Shown here: piece after piece, positions 9,150-18,232 of the stretch
How the letters are laid out: each line of letters opens with the position of its first letter
Position numbering within the stretch: position 1 is the stretch's first letter
Assembly (NCBI GenBank): GCA_900769945.1
Contig: CAAGIO010000003.1
Span: 1-29,845, forward strand
Length of the DNA: 29,845 nt
From: Bacteroidales bacterium
Lineage (GTDB): Bacteria; Bacteroidota; Bacteroidia; Bacteroidales; F082
Reading direction: 5' to 3'
The notes under the pieces: generated by a model
The model's database searches: none
What the model was told of the DNA's origin: nothing
What the model saw: only the letters and a program-made list of their open reading frames with translations
Position numbers and translations under genes: made by a program

Positions 9150-10527
9150 TCAACATCCTTTCAATATCAGGCACAAAGCGGTCGATATCGCCGGCTCCCA
9201 TTGTAACAATCAGTTCCGGGTTTATCTCTTTTATTTTCTCGAGAAGGTTATCTTTTTGGCATAATGACTTCTCCTTACAGCATATTTTCTCTAAAAGAGC
9301 CGCTGACGACACTCCATCTATAGGCTGTTCTCTTGCCGGATAGATGTCGAGCAATATCACTCTGTCGGCGAGTGAGAGGCTCTGGGCGAAACCATCGAGG
9401 AAGTCGCGGGTACGGGAGAACAGATGTGGCTGGAACACCACTGTGAGCTCTCTGCCCTCAAACACTCTCCTTGCTGTCGTGAGGGCGGCCTTAATCTCGT
9501 TAGGGTGATGAGCGTAATCGTCAACATAAACATGTCTCTCGTTACGCACACGTATATCGAACCTTCGTTGCACGCCCTTGAAGGTGCTGACAGCTTTTTT
9601 AACTGTATCTTTATCAATGCCAAACGTTGCGCACATTATTATTGCGGCGAGGGCATTCTCCACGTTATGGTTTCCGAAGAGCGACATTGAGAACCTTTCT
9701 CCTGCGAAATCGCGCAGTCCTCCAAAGAGGGCGAGTCTCTCGTTATCAGCATTGATTTTCACTTCAAACTCGGTAAGTCCGTTCTTTATAGAGATACCCG
9801 TGGCAGTGATGTCAGCGTTTTTCAATCCGTAAGTGACATTAGGTTTATTAGTAGTGACGGGTATGTCCTCATGAAGAATGGCGGCTCCATTGTCAGATGT
9901 CTTATCGACGAAGGCGTTAAAGCTTGCTACGAGGTGGTCGTAGTCGCCATAGATATCGAGGTGGTCGGGGTCGATAGAGGTGACGATGCTGAGGAAAGGT
10001 GACAGTTGAAGGAACGAGTGGTCGAACTCATCAGCTTCCATCACCACCACGTCATCATCGCTACCGATAACGACATTACTATTGATATTTCTGCTTATCC
10101 CACCGATGAAGGCGGAGAGTCTGACGTTAGCTGTCAGCAGTATATGGGTGACGAGGGCTGTTGTTGATGTCTTGCCGTGAGTGCCTGCGATGGCGAGGCT
10201 TTTATGGGAGCGAGAGATCATGCCGAGCACTTCTGCCCTTTTCAAGACGGGGATGTGTCTCTCTTTGAGGCGGGCGAGTTCGGACAACGAAGACGGGACG
10301 GCGGGTGTCAGCACTGCGAGGTCCACGTTATCAGGTATCAGCGATGGATCATCATGGTAATGTACTGCTATACCTTCCGACTCGAGTGCCGAGGTGAGGG
10401 CGGAGCGTGTGCGGTCATAGCCAGCCACGGTGCAGCCTTTAGAGGCGAAGAACCTCGCTAACGCGCTCATGCCGATACCTCCGATGCCGAGGAAATATAT
10501 CACTTTATTATTCATATCCATCATCAT
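9142..10527 (-). CDS. murC: UDP-N-acetylmuramate--L-alanine ligase MurC
   Basis: MurC adds L-alanine to UDP-MurNAc, the first amino acid of the peptidoglycan stem, using ATP in the cytoplasm. The 461-residue product has the N-terminal Rossmann motif GIGGIGMSALA (14-24), the ATP loop GTHGKT (115-120), the AHHPNEI motif of MurC and the C-terminal segment VVFQPHLFSRT. All three Mur-ligase domains are present. The first ATG overlaps the murG stop (ATGA). Three more in-frame ATG codons follow within the first five codons, so the exact start is uncertain by up to four residues. Confidence 0.97.
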   Translation of the reverse strand: MMMDMNNKVIYFLGIGGIGMSALARFFASKGCTVAGYDRTRSALTSALESEGIAVHYHDDPSLIPDNVDLAVLTPAVPSSLSELARLKERHIPVLKRAEVLGMISRSHKSLAIAGTHGKTSTTALVTHILLTANVRLSAFIGGISRNINSNVVIGSDDDVVVMEADEFDHSFLQLSPFLSIVTSIDPDHLDIYGDYDHLVASFNAFVDKTSDNGAAILHEDIPVTTNKPNVTYGLKNADITATGISIKNGLTEFEVKINADNERLALFGGLRDFAGERFSMSLFGNHNVENALAAIIMCATFGIDKDTVKKAVSTFKGVQRRFDIRVRNERHVYVDDYAHHPNEIKAALTTARRVFEGRELTVVFQPHLFSRTRDFLDGFAQSLSLADRVILLDIYPAREQPIDGVSSAALLEKICCKEKSLCQKDNLLEKIKEINPELIVTMGAGDIDRFVPDIERMLNE

Positions 10528-11648
10528 AAACCGAGCACGCCGTCAATTTCTTTCACAATATCGTCGGCTGCGTTTGGTCTTGCAAATTTAGCAATATTAT
10601 TTTGCATCCGGCGTAATTTTTCTTCATCATTTAACAAATCGAACACTGTAGGTACGAGCTCCATGGGTGCATCATCGTTTTTCACCATCACGGCAGCGTC
10701 TTTTTGCACAAGGCTCAGTGCGTTTTTCGTCTGATGGTCTTCCGCTGCTGTTGGGAGGGGCACGAACACCACGGCTTTTCTCTGTTGAGACAGCTCGGAG
10801 ATAGACATCGCGCCTGCCCTTGAGATGACGATGTCGGCGCATGAGTAGGCGAGTTTCATATCATCAATGAAGACCAACGGTTTCACGCGGTCGTCGAGTT
10901 GGAGGTCGTGCACTTCCTTTTGTGCTTGTTCGAGATAGTGTTTGCCCGTCTGCCATATCATCTGGTAATCGACATCAGCGAACATCTTCAGTTGTGCCGA
11001 CACACCTTTGTTTATACCGAGTGCGCCTTGGCTTCCACCCACGAGGAGTATGATAGGTTTCTTAGGGTCGAGGCCGAAGAGGAGCGCGCCTTTTTCTTTA
11101 CCTTCCACCACCACATTCATCATATTTCGTAGTGGGTTGCCTGTCAGCACTATTTTCTCTTTAGGGAACCATTTCTCCATTCCCTCGTAAGCCACACATA
11201 TACGGGAGGCTTTAGGGGCGACGAGTTTGTTTGTCACGCCGGGGAAGGAGTTCTGTTCTTGTATTATCACGGGGATGCCCATCATTGCCGCCATCTTCAT
11301 GACGGGTCCGCTGGCGAAGCCACCAACACCCACGACGGCATCAGGACGGAACGACTTCAGGATACGCCTTGCCTTGAGCATGCTGCTAACAAGCTTGAAG
11401 GGGAAGCTTAGGTTGTCAAGCGAGAGCTCGCGTTTGAACCCGCTTATCCACAGTCCCTCGATAGGGTATCCGGCGGCAGGCACTCTTTCCATCTCCATCT
11501 TGCCTTTGGCACCCACGAACAATATCTCGGCATCGTGATGCTTCTTCTTGAAGGCATCAGCGATAGCGATGGCAGGGAACACATGTCCTCCCGTACCTCC
11601 GCCACTAACGATCAGCCGTGGCGACTTGAAGTTCCGATTCTCTCTCAT
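10524..11648 (-). CDS. murG: MurG, UDP-GlcNAc:lipid I N-acetylglucosaminyltransferase
   Basis: MurG adds GlcNAc to lipid I to give lipid II on the inner face of the membrane. The 374-residue GT-B protein has GGGTGGHVFPA (16-26) at its N terminus, the mid-protein VGGSQGALGINK loop and the donor-site GAMSISEL region. Its start lies 44 bases inside the 3' end of ftsW, a larger overlap than elsewhere in the cluster. The MurG N terminus (residues 1-14 before the glycine loop) has normal length, so the overlap looks real. Confidence 0.97.
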   Translation of the reverse strand: MRENRNFKSPRLIVSGGGTGGHVFPAIAIADAFKKKHHDAEILFVGAKGKMEMERVPAAGYPIEGLWISGFKRELSLDNLSFPFKLVSSMLKARRILKSFRPDAVVGVGGFASGPVMKMAAMMGIPVIIQEQNSFPGVTNKLVAPKASRICVAYEGMEKWFPKEKIVLTGNPLRNMMNVVVEGKEKGALLFGLDPKKPIILLVGGSQGALGINKGVSAQLKMFADVDYQMIWQTGKHYLEQAQKEVHDLQLDDRVKPLVFIDDMKLAYSCADIVISRAGAMSISELSQQRKAVVFVPLPTAAEDHQTKNALSLVQKDAAVMVKNDDAPMELVPTVFDLLNDEEKLRRMQNNIAKFARPNAADDIVKEIDGVLGL

Positions 11649-12786
11649 CGTTCTTTTCTATTTCTTTAGAGACACTAATAATGATTCCAACAGATATTCC
11701 TGTGAACAGCAGTGAGGTGCCTCCCATGCTCACAAAAGGCATCGGTTGTCCGGTCACAGGGAAAAGGCCCACGCAGACACCCATATTCACGAAGGCCTGC
11801 ATCACTATGCTGAAGGCGAGCCCCATTGCGAGCAGGGCACCGTAGGAGTTAGGAGCCCTCAGCATCATGCGCGTCGTCCTGTATAATAGTATAAGGTAGA
11901 GCAGCAGCACCACCACGCCGCCCAAGAGTCCGTATTCCTCTATAATGATGGCGTAGATGAAGTCGGAATAAGGGTGAGGCAGCACGTTACGCTGTTCGCT
12001 CTTTCCGGGCGACCTTCCTATCAGGCCCCCGTTAGCGATAGCTATCTTCGACTGTTCAATCTGGTAGTTGTTCTCGTCTTTACCTTCTTCGTCGGGGGAG
12101 ATGAAACGCTCTATCCTATTAATCCACGTCATACTCCTGTTGTCTTGTTTCAAAAGCACAGACACTCCAATAAACATCAAGCCGAACAAGACGGCCACGC
12201 AGACCATCTCAAGGATATACTTCATCTTTATCCTGCCGAGGAACATCATCACGAGGCATGTCAAGAAAAGCATGGCGGCGGTAGAGAAGTTCTGTGAGAA
12301 TATCAGGCCTACGACGAGGAACACCGGGAGCATAATGTTGATAGCCACCTTTTTAAACGAGTCGAGGTTATCTCTTTGCAATGTTATCAACCTTGCGAGG
12401 AATCCCACCGTCGCTATTTTCGCCAGATCGCTCGTCTGGAAGGTGAAGAAGCCCAAAGAGATGACACGTTGGGCGTGATTATACGTGTTTCCGAAGCACA
12501 AGGTATAAACAAGCAGCGGTATAGAGATCCAGAACAGTGCCCATAATATGCGTGAAAAACGTTTATAGTTCACCATTGAGGTAAAAAACATTGCCCCGAA
12601 ACCTAACAAGAGCATTGACAGATGACGTAAGAGCACATAAGCGTTCTTTCCGGAGTAGTGTCTGTTGGCATACGATTCTGACGCGCTATACACCACGAGG
12701 AGAGACATTAAGATGAGAATCACAACGACGACCCATATCACCTTATCCCCTTTTATTAGATTTTTCAAAGACAGCTTCATAATCAT
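11605..12786 (-). CDS. ftsW: FtsW, SEDS-family septal peptidoglycan polymerase
   Basis: FtsW is a polytopic membrane glycosyltransferase that polymerises lipid II at the septum together with its partner FtsI, also in this cluster. The 393-residue product has about ten membrane segments and the late SEDS signature VGLFPVTGQPMPFVSMGGTS, with SMGG in place of the common SYGG. I chose the ATG at 12786, which lies 16 bases past the murD-like stop codon. The alternative ATG at 12780 loses only two residues. The reading frame extends up to 12858, but that adds 24 residues with no membrane character that lie inside the upstream gene. Confidence 0.95.
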   Translation of the reverse strand: MIMKLSLKNLIKGDKVIWVVVVILILMSLLVVYSASESYANRHYSGKNAYVLLRHLSMLLLGFGAMFFTSMVNYKRFSRILWALFWISIPLLVYTLCFGNTYNHAQRVISLGFFTFQTSDLAKIATVGFLARLITLQRDNLDSFKKVAINIMLPVFLVVGLIFSQNFSTAAMLFLTCLVMMFLGRIKMKYILEMVCVAVLFGLMFIGVSVLLKQDNRSMTWINRIERFISPDEEGKDENNYQIEQSKIAIANGGLIGRSPGKSEQRNVLPHPYSDFIYAIIIEEYGLLGGVVVLLLYLILLYRTTRMMLRAPNSYGALLAMGLAFSIVMQAFVNMGVCVGLFPVTGQPMPFVSMGGTSLLFTGISVGIIISVSKEIEKNDERESELQVATADR

Positions 12787-12802
12787 TGTTTTTGTAAGAT
12801 AA

Positions 12803-13336
12803 TCATTTACATTTGTCCAAGAACACGCTGCACAGCTCCTGACGCTGTTGTTCTTCAATCATGACGCTTGGGGAGAAAATCACGTTATATCCCGACGATG
12901 CTTTTGTCTCGGCGATAGCGAGGGCTTCTTCCATGTTGTTGGCTTTCAGCACTCCATCGCGCACGAGACCGCCCAAGGCCTTGTTAATAGCGTCGGTGTC
13001 GTCACCGATAGAGATGATACATCTCACCCTCTGTCGCACCACGGGCACCAACTCGTCATAATCCTCGTTGCCGGCGACGGTAATCCACACCGAGGGGGCA
13101 ATAAGGCTGTCGAGGCTGAACCATGTGGCGGAGATACTTCTTGCCCCGCTGTCATCGATAAAGCTCACGCCGTTGTGTGTTGCCACGAGCTCGTTCCTAT
13201 GCTTAATATGGTCGCAATCCGCGAAGCTGTTCCTAAGGACCTCTCTGCGCGCATTGCGTATGCTCTCATTGATAGTGAACGCTGTTGTAAAAACCTCTTT
13301 TCTTCTTCCCTGTTTAGCTAACTGTTCTAAAGTCAT
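12803..13336 (-). CDS. MurD-like protein reduced to the Mur-ligase C-terminal domain
   Basis: This short gene sits exactly where murD lies in other dcw clusters, between mraY and ftsW, but encodes only 177 residues; MurD is about 440. Residues 22-80 (NESIRNARREVLRNSF, then HRNELVATHNG and DDSGARSISATWFSLDSL) align by eye with the end of the MurD central domain and the start of domain 3. The rest follows domain 3 to near its end. The GTxGK(S/T)T ATP loop and the UDP-substrate domain are absent, and only 22 bases separate this gene from mraY, so they are not hidden in another frame. Remaining key sites are altered: the MurD DSKATN motif reads DSGARS (lysine to glycine at residue 64), and SPACASFD reads SPSVMIEE. 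MurD ligase activity is not expected. It could be a decaying remnant or a retained domain with another job. The intact frame and neat operon spacing argue somewhat for retention. Confidence 0.8.
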   Translation of the reverse strand: MTLEQLAKQGRRKEVFTTAFTINESIRNARREVLRNSFADCDHIKHRNELVATHNGVSFIDDSGARSISATWFSLDSLIAPSVWITVAGNEDYDELVPVVRQRVRCIISIGDDTDAINKALGGLVRDGVLKANNMEEALAIAETKASSGYNVIFSPSVMIEEQQRQELCSVFLDKCK

Positions 13337-13358
13337 CTCAAAAAAATTATCTTGTTTG

Positions 13359-14639
13359 TTATCTGATTTTCAAAGTTAATATTGACAATGTCACGAGTAT
13401 GAGTGTGACAATCCAGAACCTGACGGTAATCTTCATCTCATGGTGAACGTTGCCGTTCCCTTTAATGAGAACCGTTGTGCTTGGGTCGGACTTGAGCATC
13501 TGTTCGACGGAGGTCCTGAAGTGGTCGTGTATTGGGGTGCGTTTCCAAACGCGTTGGTGGACGCCTTTTCTTTTCCCTATTTTGAAGTATGCCTTCTGGA
13601 TTATCACTGAGAGGCTCTCGATGAGGAACACGCCGCACATGACGGGGAGCAGCAGTTCTTTATGTATTATCACTGCCGACACTGCTATCACGCCGCCTAT
13701 TGTAAGGCTTCCAGTGTCGCCCATAAACATCTGTGCCGGGAATGAGTTGAACCACAGGAACCCTATCAGTGCGCCCACGAATGCCGACATAAAGACCACA
13801 ACCTCCTCTGTTCCTTTGATATACATGATATCCAAGTATCCTGACATCACCGCATTACTTGACAGATAGGCGAGCACGCCGATGCCGAGGCCTATGATAG
13901 CGGAGTTGCCTGCCGCCATGCCGTCCATGCCGTCATTGAGGTTAGAGCCGTTCGACACCGCTGCCACGACGAACACCACCATGAGGACAAACAAGGCCCA
14001 GCCTGCCCAATATTTATACGGCTCTCCAAGGAAATCGAAGAAATTGGCGTAGTTGAGGTTATGGTTTTTCAAGAAAGGAATGGTTGTCTGCGTTGACTTC
14101 ACGTCAGGGCTTTTCACCACCACCTCCGTGTTATTCTCGATACGCACATCGACGGTCTCATTCATCGACACCTGAGGGCTGAAGCGGAGCGTGAGGCCCA
14201 CGACGAGGCCGAGGAACACCTGCCCCATGATCTTATACCACCCGTTAAGTCCGTTTTTGTTTTTCTTGAATGTCTTGATATAGTCATCAGAGAACCCTAT
14301 TATGCCGAGAATCAGCGTAGTAAAGAGCATCAGCAGCATATATACGTTCTTTATCTTGCCGAGCAGCAGGCATGGTATCATTATTGAGGCTATTATCACT
14401 ATGCCTCCCATTGTAGGGACACCTTTCTTATTGACATTGAAAGGGTCAGTCTTCGAGTCACGTTGCACTTCAGAGATGCTGTGTCTCCTCATATAGTCGA
14501 TAAACCAGTTGCCGAACCATATCGAGATGATGAGGGCGAGTATAATAGCCGAGGCGGCGCGCACTGAGACATACTCTATCACGCCAAAGCCCGGCAGGTC
14601 ATACTTGCTGTCAAGATAATTCAACAAATAGTAAAGCAT
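13359..14639 (-). CDS. mraY: Phospho-N-acetylmuramoyl-pentapeptide-transferase MraY
   Basis: MraY moves phospho-MurNAc-pentapeptide from UDP to undecaprenyl phosphate, giving lipid I at the inner membrane. The 426-residue product has the catalytic aspartates D118 and D119 (GFSDDYIK), NLNDGMDGMAAG (233-244), MFMGDTGSL and the late KRTPIHDHF histidine motif. It is longer than the roughly 360 residues of E. coli MraY because of a loop at about 153-205 between membrane segments, which is common in Bacteroidota. It starts behind an unusually good Shine-Dalgarno sequence that overlaps the murE stop codon. Confidence 0.97.
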   Translation of the reverse strand: MLYYLLNYLDSKYDLPGFGVIEYVSVRAASAIILALIISIWFGNWFIDYMRRHSISEVQRDSKTDPFNVNKKGVPTMGGIVIIASIMIPCLLLGKIKNVYMLLMLFTTLILGIIGFSDDYIKTFKKNKNGLNGWYKIMGQVFLGLVVGLTLRFSPQVSMNETVDVRIENNTEVVVKSPDVKSTQTTIPFLKNHNLNYANFFDFLGEPYKYWAGWALFVLMVVFVVAAVSNGSNLNDGMDGMAAGNSAIIGLGIGVLAYLSSNAVMSGYLDIMYIKGTEEVVVFMSAFVGALIGFLWFNSFPAQMFMGDTGSLTIGGVIAVSAVIIHKELLLPVMCGVFLIESLSVIIQKAYFKIGKRKGVHQRVWKRTPIHDHFRTSVEQMLKSDPSTTVLIKGNGNVHHEMKITVRFWIVTLILVTLSILTLKIR

Positions 14640-14642
14640 AGC

Positions 14643-14651
14643 ACCTCCTTA
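14643..14651 (-). promoter_or_regulatory. Strong Shine-Dalgarno sequence for mraY
   Basis: On the minus strand, TAAGGAGGTGCTATG joins the murE stop codon (TAA), a near-perfect anti-16S match (AAGGAGGTG) and the mraY ATG. Bacteroidota genes usually lack such sites, so this one fixes the mraY start. Confidence 0.7.
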
Positions 14652-16103
14652 TTTTTCATTATAAGCATTCAATAGTTCTTCTCTGTCATCGAAATGGTGT
14701 CTCACACCGTTTATCTCTTGGTACGTCTCATGGCCTTTGCCTGCCACGAGTATGATGTCGCCATTTTTCGCGAGGGCGACAGCGGTTCTGATAGCCTCAC
14801 GTCTATCACTGATACACAGTACCTTATGATATGACGAAGGGTCAACACCTGCCTTCATCTGTGCGATAATGTCATCAGCGTCTTCATATCTGGGGTTATC
14901 GCTTGTGATGATGACCTTGTCCGACTGCCGCACTGCTGCTGCCGCCATCTTGGGTCGTTTGTCGGCGTCACGGTTACCACCTGCGCCTATGACGGTGATA
15001 AGCGTCTCGTTACGTGTCCTTATCTCATTTATTGTTGACAGCACGTTCTCTACCGCGTCGGGGGTGTGGGCATAATCGACGATGCCGATGACATTATCTT
15101 TCGACGGCACTATCTGGAAGCGTCCGGGTGCGCCATGCAGTTTGCTCAGCTCGCACAGCAGCTCGTCATCAGGCATTCCGAGAAGCGAGGCAGCACCATA
15201 GATAGCGAGCAGATTCGAGGCGTTAAACCTTCCCACGAGGTAAGATGAGACATCTTTATTATTGATTCTCAGCTCCATACCATCGAAATAGCTTTCCATC
15301 ACCATGCCTTTGAAATCGGCATCATGCTTGAGGGAGTAGGTCTTCTTCAGAGCCCTGGAGTTTTGAAGCATCACCATGCCGTTTTTATCATCGATATTAG
15401 TAAGGGCGAAGGCTGATGGCGGCAGGTTATCGAAGAACTTCTTCTTAGCGTCGCGATAGTTCGCCATAGTCTTATGATAATCGAGATGGTCTTGGGTGAG
15501 GTTGGTGAATATTCCGCCGGCGAAATGAAGTCCGGCTATCCTGTCTTGTTCCACTGCGTGGGAGCTTACTTCCATGAAGACATATTCGCAGCCGTGGTCC
15601 ACCATTTGAGCGAGCAGTGCGTTGATCTCCAGCTGGTCGCCGGTGGTATGAGTGGCGGGGACGGCCTTCGCGCCAATAATATTCTCTATTGTAGAGAGCA
15701 GTCCGCACACATATCCGGCGTCGGTGAAGAGGCGGTAGAGCAAGGTAGCTATTGTCGTCTTGCCGTTAGTGCCTGTGACGCCCACGAGATGCAGTTTTTT
15801 TGACGGCTCGCCATAGAAGGCAGAGGCTGACATACCGAGGGCATACGCGCTGTTCTCGACGAGGTAGTAAGCCACGTCATCAGACAATGTCTCCGGGAAC
15901 GCTTCACACACTATGGCTTTTGCGCCGTTCTCCACAGCTTTCGTAATAAAGTCATGGCCATCGACGCGCGTGCCTCTCACTGCGAAGAAGGCGTCATGTT
16001 CCCCACACTTCCTCGAATCGAAGGCTATTGTGTTTATCTCAACGTCACCATGGCCCTTGGAGTCTATTATTCTAACATTTCTCAGGACATCATCTATTTT
16101 CAT
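14649..16103 (-). CDS. murE: MurE, UDP-MurNAc-L-Ala-D-Glu--2,6-diaminopimelate ligase
   Basis: MurE adds the third stem-peptide residue. The 484-residue product has all three Mur-ligase domains, with the ATP loop GTNGKT (111-116) and a C-terminal GKGHE motif (455-459). The specificity motif DNPR at 402-405 is the form that selects meso-diaminopimelate rather than lysine, so this organism should make DAP-type peptidoglycan. This agrees with the dapD gene later in the window. It lies 7 bases after ftsI. Confidence 0.97.
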   Translation of the reverse strand: MKIDDVLRNVRIIDSKGHGDVEINTIAFDSRKCGEHDAFFAVRGTRVDGHDFITKAVENGAKAIVCEAFPETLSDDVAYYLVENSAYALGMSASAFYGEPSKKLHLVGVTGTNGKTTIATLLYRLFTDAGYVCGLLSTIENIIGAKAVPATHTTGDQLEINALLAQMVDHGCEYVFMEVSSHAVEQDRIAGLHFAGGIFTNLTQDHLDYHKTMANYRDAKKKFFDNLPPSAFALTNIDDKNGMVMLQNSRALKKTYSLKHDADFKGMVMESYFDGMELRINNKDVSSYLVGRFNASNLLAIYGAASLLGMPDDELLCELSKLHGAPGRFQIVPSKDNVIGIVDYAHTPDAVENVLSTINEIRTRNETLITVIGAGGNRDADKRPKMAAAAVRQSDKVIITSDNPRYEDADDIIAQMKAGVDPSSYHKVLCISDRREAIRTAVALAKNGDIILVAGKGHETYQEINGVRHHFDDREELLNAYNEK

Positions 16104-16110
16104 AGCCGGA

Positions 16111-18219
16111 TTATTTTAGTTTCAGATTTATTGACTTTCCCATTGCGAGATTTGTTCCCGCCTTGACTGACTGCGACGAGACGGAGCCTCTGCCCGTGAA
16201 CGACGCCTTCCATCCCATTGACTCGAGAAGGAACACGGCATCTGTCACATTCATTCCTGACACGTCAGGGACGAGGCCTTCCTGCAGCTCTATATTATCT
16301 ATCTTCACGCCACCGTTTCTTGAGGGCATCACCTTCACCCATTCAGATGTCAGCTCGCTGTCGGCCACACGCACACCAGCCATCTCGCAGTAATCGAGGA
16401 CATCGGGGCAGAAAGCCATTGAGGCCTTGGAATATTTGTCGCAGTTTGCGGGATAAGTCCCCACGTCTTCTATTCCGAGCTCGGTGGCGAACACCTTTTC
16501 GGCAATATCCTTAAACACGGGTGCTGACACCGACGCGCCGTAATAGCTCTTGCCGCCCGGGTTACAGACCACGACTATACATGAGTATTTCGGGTTGTCG
16601 GCGGGGAAATAGCCCACGAATGACGCCGTATAGTTCTTCTTGTTATATTTGCCTCCCACAGAAATCTGGGCGGTACCGGTCTTCCCTGCCACAGGGAAGT
16701 CGCAGCTGTTCAGCAGCTTAGCCGTGCCGTTCTCCACCACTCCCCGCAGCAGCCCCTGCAACGTCTTTATTGTATGTTCAGAGGCGATGCTCTCGTTTAT
16801 CACTATGGTGTCGAATTTGGCGGTCACCTCGTTGCCTTTCCGTATCTCTTTCACAAACTGCGGCTTCACCATCACCCCGTTGTTCGCGATAGCATTATAA
16901 TAGGTAAGTATTGAGATAGGGCTAAGAGCCACCTCATAACCTATTGACATCCAAGGCAGTGACAGTTTTGACCAATACTTGCTGTCGGTTGACTTAATGT
17001 TCGGTTTGCCCTCGCCTTTAATACAAAGGTTGAGCGGCTGGTTTATCTTCGTCTTATAAATCAGGTCGATGAACTTCTGAGGGTTGTTCTCGAAGCTCTC
17101 TAACACGAGAGTAGCGAAGGCAATATTTGACGATTCCCAGAACGCCTGTTCTATTGTAGGCTTTCCTTTCGCCACCACATGGGAGTCTCTCATCGTCCTG
17201 TTATAGAACTTCTTGTTCCCGGTGGTGCCGAGGTCGAGGACTCTCTTCATATTCATGCTGGGGTTATTCTCGAGCAGTGCGGTCATGGTGACGGCTTTGA
17301 ATGTAGAGCCCGGCTCGAAGCTATGGGCTATCGCGAAGTTATATGACTCCTCATACTTCCTGCTGACAGAGTCGTATCTCAGAGATGCTATTGCCTCCAC
17401 AAAGCCCGAATGCACATCCATCATGACCACGCAGCCTTGTTCTGCATGATTCTCTCTCAGGCAGTTACGCAGGGCCTCTTCCACGATGTCTTGTTTCTTC
17501 ACATCTATTGAGGTATAGATATCCTTGCCGTTTATTGGCGATTCGTTGACCATGGCGGGGACGTCGATATACGAGCCGCCGTTGACATAGCGGCGCATCT
17601 GCACCCCATTGATACCCGAAAGGCAGGTGTCGAACGCACCCTCCAAGCCCACCATCACGGGATCATGGCTGTTGTTCTTCACATATCCTATCGTTCTCAT
17701 AGCCATATCGCCGTATGGCTTCTCCCTCACCTCGTGCTTCTCCGTTATTGTACCACCATGTTCACTCTCCTTGAAGATAGGGAATCTCATCAGCCTCTCA
17801 TAATCCTCTTTCCTTAACTTCTTTGCTATGCTTATATAGCGATTATTATTCGCGCGGGCGTTGGTAAAAATCTTCTTATACTGTGCCTTTGTATATCTAC
17901 CTATCATCTTTGAAAGGCTGTCAGACAAGGCTCCCACTTGTTTTTCAAACACCTCGGCCTTGACATCAACAGGGTCGAAATAAAGGTCGAACACATAGGT
18001 TGAGGTGGCAAGGACCTCTCCGTTTTTTGAGAAGATAGTGCCGCGTACTGCGGGGACATCAAATTTTTTATAAAGAGTGGTGACTGAGTTATTTACGTTC
18101 TTCTCAGGTGCGGTAACCTGAATCACAATTATTGAGACCAAGATAGCTATGGCAACAACGAGAAAGACAGAATAGACTAACAATGGCCTCCATACATTTG
18201 TGAAATCATTTTTTTTCAT
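16111..18219 (-). CDS. ftsI: FtsI/PBP3-type transpeptidase with a C-terminal PASTA domain
   Basis: This septal penicillin-binding protein crosslinks new peptidoglycan and works with FtsW. The 702-residue product has one N-terminal membrane segment (about residues 15-35), a PBP dimerisation domain beginning near FDVPAVRGTIFSKNG, and the transpeptidase domain with STFK (305-308), SSN (363-365) and KTG (513-515). The last 55 residues (from about 648, LVPDVSGMNVTDAV) form a PASTA domain, which E. coli FtsI lacks but Bacteroidota homologues often have. I chose the ATG at 18219 because AAAGGAAG lies just upstream of it. The in-frame ATG at 18261 would lie inside the preceding gene. Confidence 0.96.
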   Translation of the reverse strand: MKKNDFTNVWRPLLVYSVFLVVAIAILVSIIVIQVTAPEKNVNNSVTTLYKKFDVPAVRGTIFSKNGEVLATSTYVFDLYFDPVDVKAEVFEKQVGALSDSLSKMIGRYTKAQYKKIFTNARANNNRYISIAKKLRKEDYERLMRFPIFKESEHGGTITEKHEVREKPYGDMAMRTIGYVKNNSHDPVMVGLEGAFDTCLSGINGVQMRRYVNGGSYIDVPAMVNESPINGKDIYTSIDVKKQDIVEEALRNCLRENHAEQGCVVMMDVHSGFVEAIASLRYDSVSRKYEESYNFAIAHSFEPGSTFKAVTMTALLENNPSMNMKRVLDLGTTGNKKFYNRTMRDSHVVAKGKPTIEQAFWESSNIAFATLVLESFENNPQKFIDLIYKTKINQPLNLCIKGEGKPNIKSTDSKYWSKLSLPWMSIGYEVALSPISILTYYNAIANNGVMVKPQFVKEIRKGNEVTAKFDTIVINESIASEHTIKTLQGLLRGVVENGTAKLLNSCDFPVAGKTGTAQISVGGKYNKKNYTASFVGYFPADNPKYSCIVVVCNPGGKSYYGASVSAPVFKDIAEKVFATELGIEDVGTYPANCDKYSKASMAFCPDVLDYCEMAGVRVADSELTSEWVKVMPSRNGGVKIDNIELQEGLVPDVSGMNVTDAVFLLESMGWKASFTGRGSVSSQSVKAGTNLAMGKSINLKLK

Positions 18220-18232
18220 AGACTTCCTTTGT

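Noticed and set aside
12803..13358. Frameshift or hidden N-terminal half of murD
   Set aside because: mraY ends at 13359, only 22 bases before the short gene starts, so there is no space for about 260 missing residues in any frame.
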